Both the position numbers and the translations under genes were made by a program. Of a stretch of 64,000 nucleotides of DNA, positions 63,086 through 64,000 are shown piece by piece. This DNA is from Ezakiella massiliensis. GTDB lineage: Bacteria > Bacillota > Clostridia > Tissierellales > Peptoniphilaceae. The stretch is taken from assembly GCF_900120165.1 (NCBI RefSeq), contig NZ_LT635475.1, positions 310,001 to 374,000 of the forward strand, given 5' to 3'. The notes beneath the pieces were generated by a model. It had not been told where the DNA came from, ran no database searches, and saw nothing but the letters and a program-made list of their open reading frames with translations. The stretch's first letter is position 1; each line of letters begins with the position of its first letter.

Positions 63086-63277
63086 TTATGGAATCATATG
63101 AGAAATTCTTCTCATATCACTTTTGCTAACTAATGTGCCTTTTCTTAAACTGCGAATTCTCTTAGGAGATTTCTTTCCTGTAATGTGGCTCTTATAAGCC
63201 TTAAATCTTTTTAATTCACCGCTTGCAGTTCTTTTAAATCTCTTCGCACTTGCGCGGTGTGTTTTTAATTTTGCCAT
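63086..63277 (-). CDS. rpmI: 50S ribosomal protein L35
   Basis: L35 of 63 residues: [20 protein letters not shown] and [16 protein letters not shown] after GGAGG. Middle gene of infC-rpmI-rplT. Confidence 0.96.
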   Translation of the reverse strand: MAKLKTHRASAKRFKRTASGELKRFKAYKSHITGKKSPKRIRSLRKGTLVSKSDMRRISHMIP

Positions 63278-63296
63278 AATTTCCTCCTTCTGGTAT

Positions 63297-63803
63297 TTAA
63301 CTCTTTGGCAATACGTACATAACCATATTGCGTCCTTCTAATTTTGCAGGTTTGTCGATAACTGCCAAGTCCTCGATCATTTTAAAGAATTGCTCAAGTA
63401 CATCTACACCTTTTTCGGTGTGACCCATTTCTCTGCCTCTAAATCTAACAGATATTTTTACCTTATCTCCATTATTTAGAAATTCTTTAACCTTATCTGC
63501 TTTGACTAACATATCATTTTCTTCGATATTCGGTGTCATTTTCATTTCGCGAACTTTGATAATCTTTTGATTTTTCTTAGCTTCTTTTTCGCGTTTTTGC
63601 ATTTCATATCTGTATTTACCGTAATCTAAAATTTTACATACGGGCGGTTTAGCATTTGGTGAAATTTTCACAAGATCTAAACCTTGGTCATTTGCAAGAT
63701 CTAATGCTCTTTCAATTTCACAAACACCAATTTGATCACCATTTTGATCAATGAGTCTTACTTTGCTATCCCTTATTTGTTCATTAATTTCGAGTTCCTT
63801 AAT
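63297..63803 (-). CDS. infC: Translation initiation factor IF-3
   Basis: IF-3 of about 168 residues: [60 protein letters not shown], then the C-domain. I place the start at ATT 63801-63803, seven bases after AAGGGGG (63811-63817); infC is known to use AUU-type starts in E. coli and bacilli. The alternative TTG at 63819-63821 lies upstream of that SD and next to the terminator, so it is unlikely to be used. First gene of infC-rpmI-rplT. Confidence 0.93.
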   Translation of the reverse strand: MKELEINEQIRDSKVRLIDQNGDQIGVCEIERALDLANDQGLDLVKISPNAKPPVCKILDYGKYRYEMQKREKEAKKNQKIIKVREMKMTPNIEENDMLVKADKVKEFLNNGDKVKISVRFRGREMGHTEKGVDVLEQFFKMIEDLAVIDKPAKLEGRNMVMYVLPKS

Positions 63804-63820
63804 TTCCTTTCCCCCTTCCA

Positions 63821-63850
63821 AATATAAAAAAGAGCCCAGAAGGCCCTTTT
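63821..63850 (-). terminator. Attenuator terminator upstream of infC
   Basis: Nine-pair stem (63828-63836 with 63842-63850, one G-U in RNA), a 5-base loop and six T, placed just before the infC SD. Its GGGCCTTCT part (63838-63846) can instead pair with AGAAGGCCC from 63911-63919. Confidence 0.85.
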
Positions 63851-63932
63851 AAAAATCAATAAATAAGATTTTGTTGTAACCTTATGCACAACAGGTGATA
63901 AGGTGAGAAGGGGCCTTCTACTTTTCTTCACA
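63838..63932 (-). ncRNA. L20-type ribosomal leader of the infC operon
   Basis: Leader RNA between the promoter and the attenuator. It contains GAAGGCCCC, CTCACCTTA and AAGGTTACAACA, which I recall as conserved pieces of the Firmicute L20 leader. L20 binding favours termination; the alternative pairing of 63911-63919 with 63838-63846 would prevent it. Confidence 0.75.
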
Positions 63933-63938
63933 AGCATG

Positions 63939-63967
63939 AGTATACCACATGCTTAATTATTTGTCAA
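63939..63967 (-). promoter_or_regulatory. infC operon promoter
   Basis: Consensus -35 TTGACA (63962-63967), a 17-base spacer and -10 TATACT (63939-63944), preceding the leader. Bases 63968-64000 show nothing recognisable. Confidence 0.9.
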
Positions 63968-64000
63968 GCACTTTTTCTTCAGATGCTAAATTTTTTAATG

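Noticed and set aside
1..64000. CRISPR arrays, tRNA or rRNA genes, insertion sequences, phage genes
   Set aside because: No repeat-spacer pattern, no conserved tRNA arms, no transposase or integrase frames, and no rRNA-like stretches were found.

Overview
The window comes from a low-GC, Gram-positive anaerobe (Bacillota). The evidence is a PolC-type replicase, Gram-positive SD sequences (GGAGG) before most genes, an Rnf complex, acetate kinase and a UvrX/YolD-type SOS polymerase pair. Gene order across the housekeeping blocks is clostridial. The mix of genes and reduced blocks suggests the Tissierellia/Peptoniphilaceae (Anaerococcus- or Peptoniphilus-like); that last step is inference. No rRNA, tRNA, CRISPR, prophage or insertion sequence was seen.

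Layout. 1-5.4 kb (minus): glyA (cut by the window edge), an RseC-like membrane protein, tcdA, aspS, hemZ and a metallo-beta-lactamase-fold hydrolase. 5.5-7.3 kb (plus): a UvrD-like helicase whose mRNA may be leaderless. 7.3-9 kb (minus): a TGS-domain nucleoside kinase. 9-13.4 kb (plus): a three-gene MacB-type ABC cassette with a large exported Ig-like protein. 13.5-15.4 kb (minus): Y-family polymerase plus YolD-like protein. 15.6-21.2 kb (minus): flavodoxin, then rnfCDGEAB. 21.3-32 kb (minus): oligopeptide-type lipoprotein, lytic transglycosylase, coaE, polA, an exported phosphodiester glycosidase and polC. 32-41.5 kb (minus): WYL regulator, then ispG-rseP-cdsA-uppS, an inserted copper-amine-oxidase-N-domain protein, and frr-pyrH-tsf-rpsB. 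41.7-43.8 kb (minus): a two-component system with two small membrane proteins. 43.8-55 kb (minus): topA-dprA-comM, an EFR1 ferredoxin, yraN-rnhB-rbgA, rplS-trmD-rimM-khpA-rpsP-ffh-ylxM. 55-64 kb (minus): ftsY-smc-acpP-plsX-rpmF-ackA and rplT-rpmI-infC with an L20-type leader.

How the genes work together. Most of the window is core information processing: replication (polC, polA, smc, topA), translation (rpsB, tsf, frr, infC, rplT, rpmI, rplS, rpsP, rpmF, aspS), protein targeting (ffh, ftsY, ylxM) and envelope/lipid synthesis (uppS, cdsA, plsX, acpP, ispG). The energy module is Rnf (ferredoxin:NAD+ oxidoreductase coupled to ion transport), with flavodoxin next to it and acetate kinase elsewhere. 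Accessory elements are set into the conserved blocks. The clearest is a 1.5-kb secreted-protein gene between frr and uppS, flanked by two copies of the frr terminator (45 of 49 bases identical). Others are a WYL regulator between ispG and polC, a two-component/small-membrane-protein operon between topA and rpsB, and an EFR1 gene between yraN and comM. Several genes usual in these slots (dxr, rnc, codY) are not there.

No wholly new large system is evident. The best candidates for undescribed biology are the repeat-flanked gene, the sensor operon with 79- and 33-residue membrane proteins, the ABC cassette with Met/Gly-rich segments in two partner proteins, and an 18-codon ORF coupled to polC.
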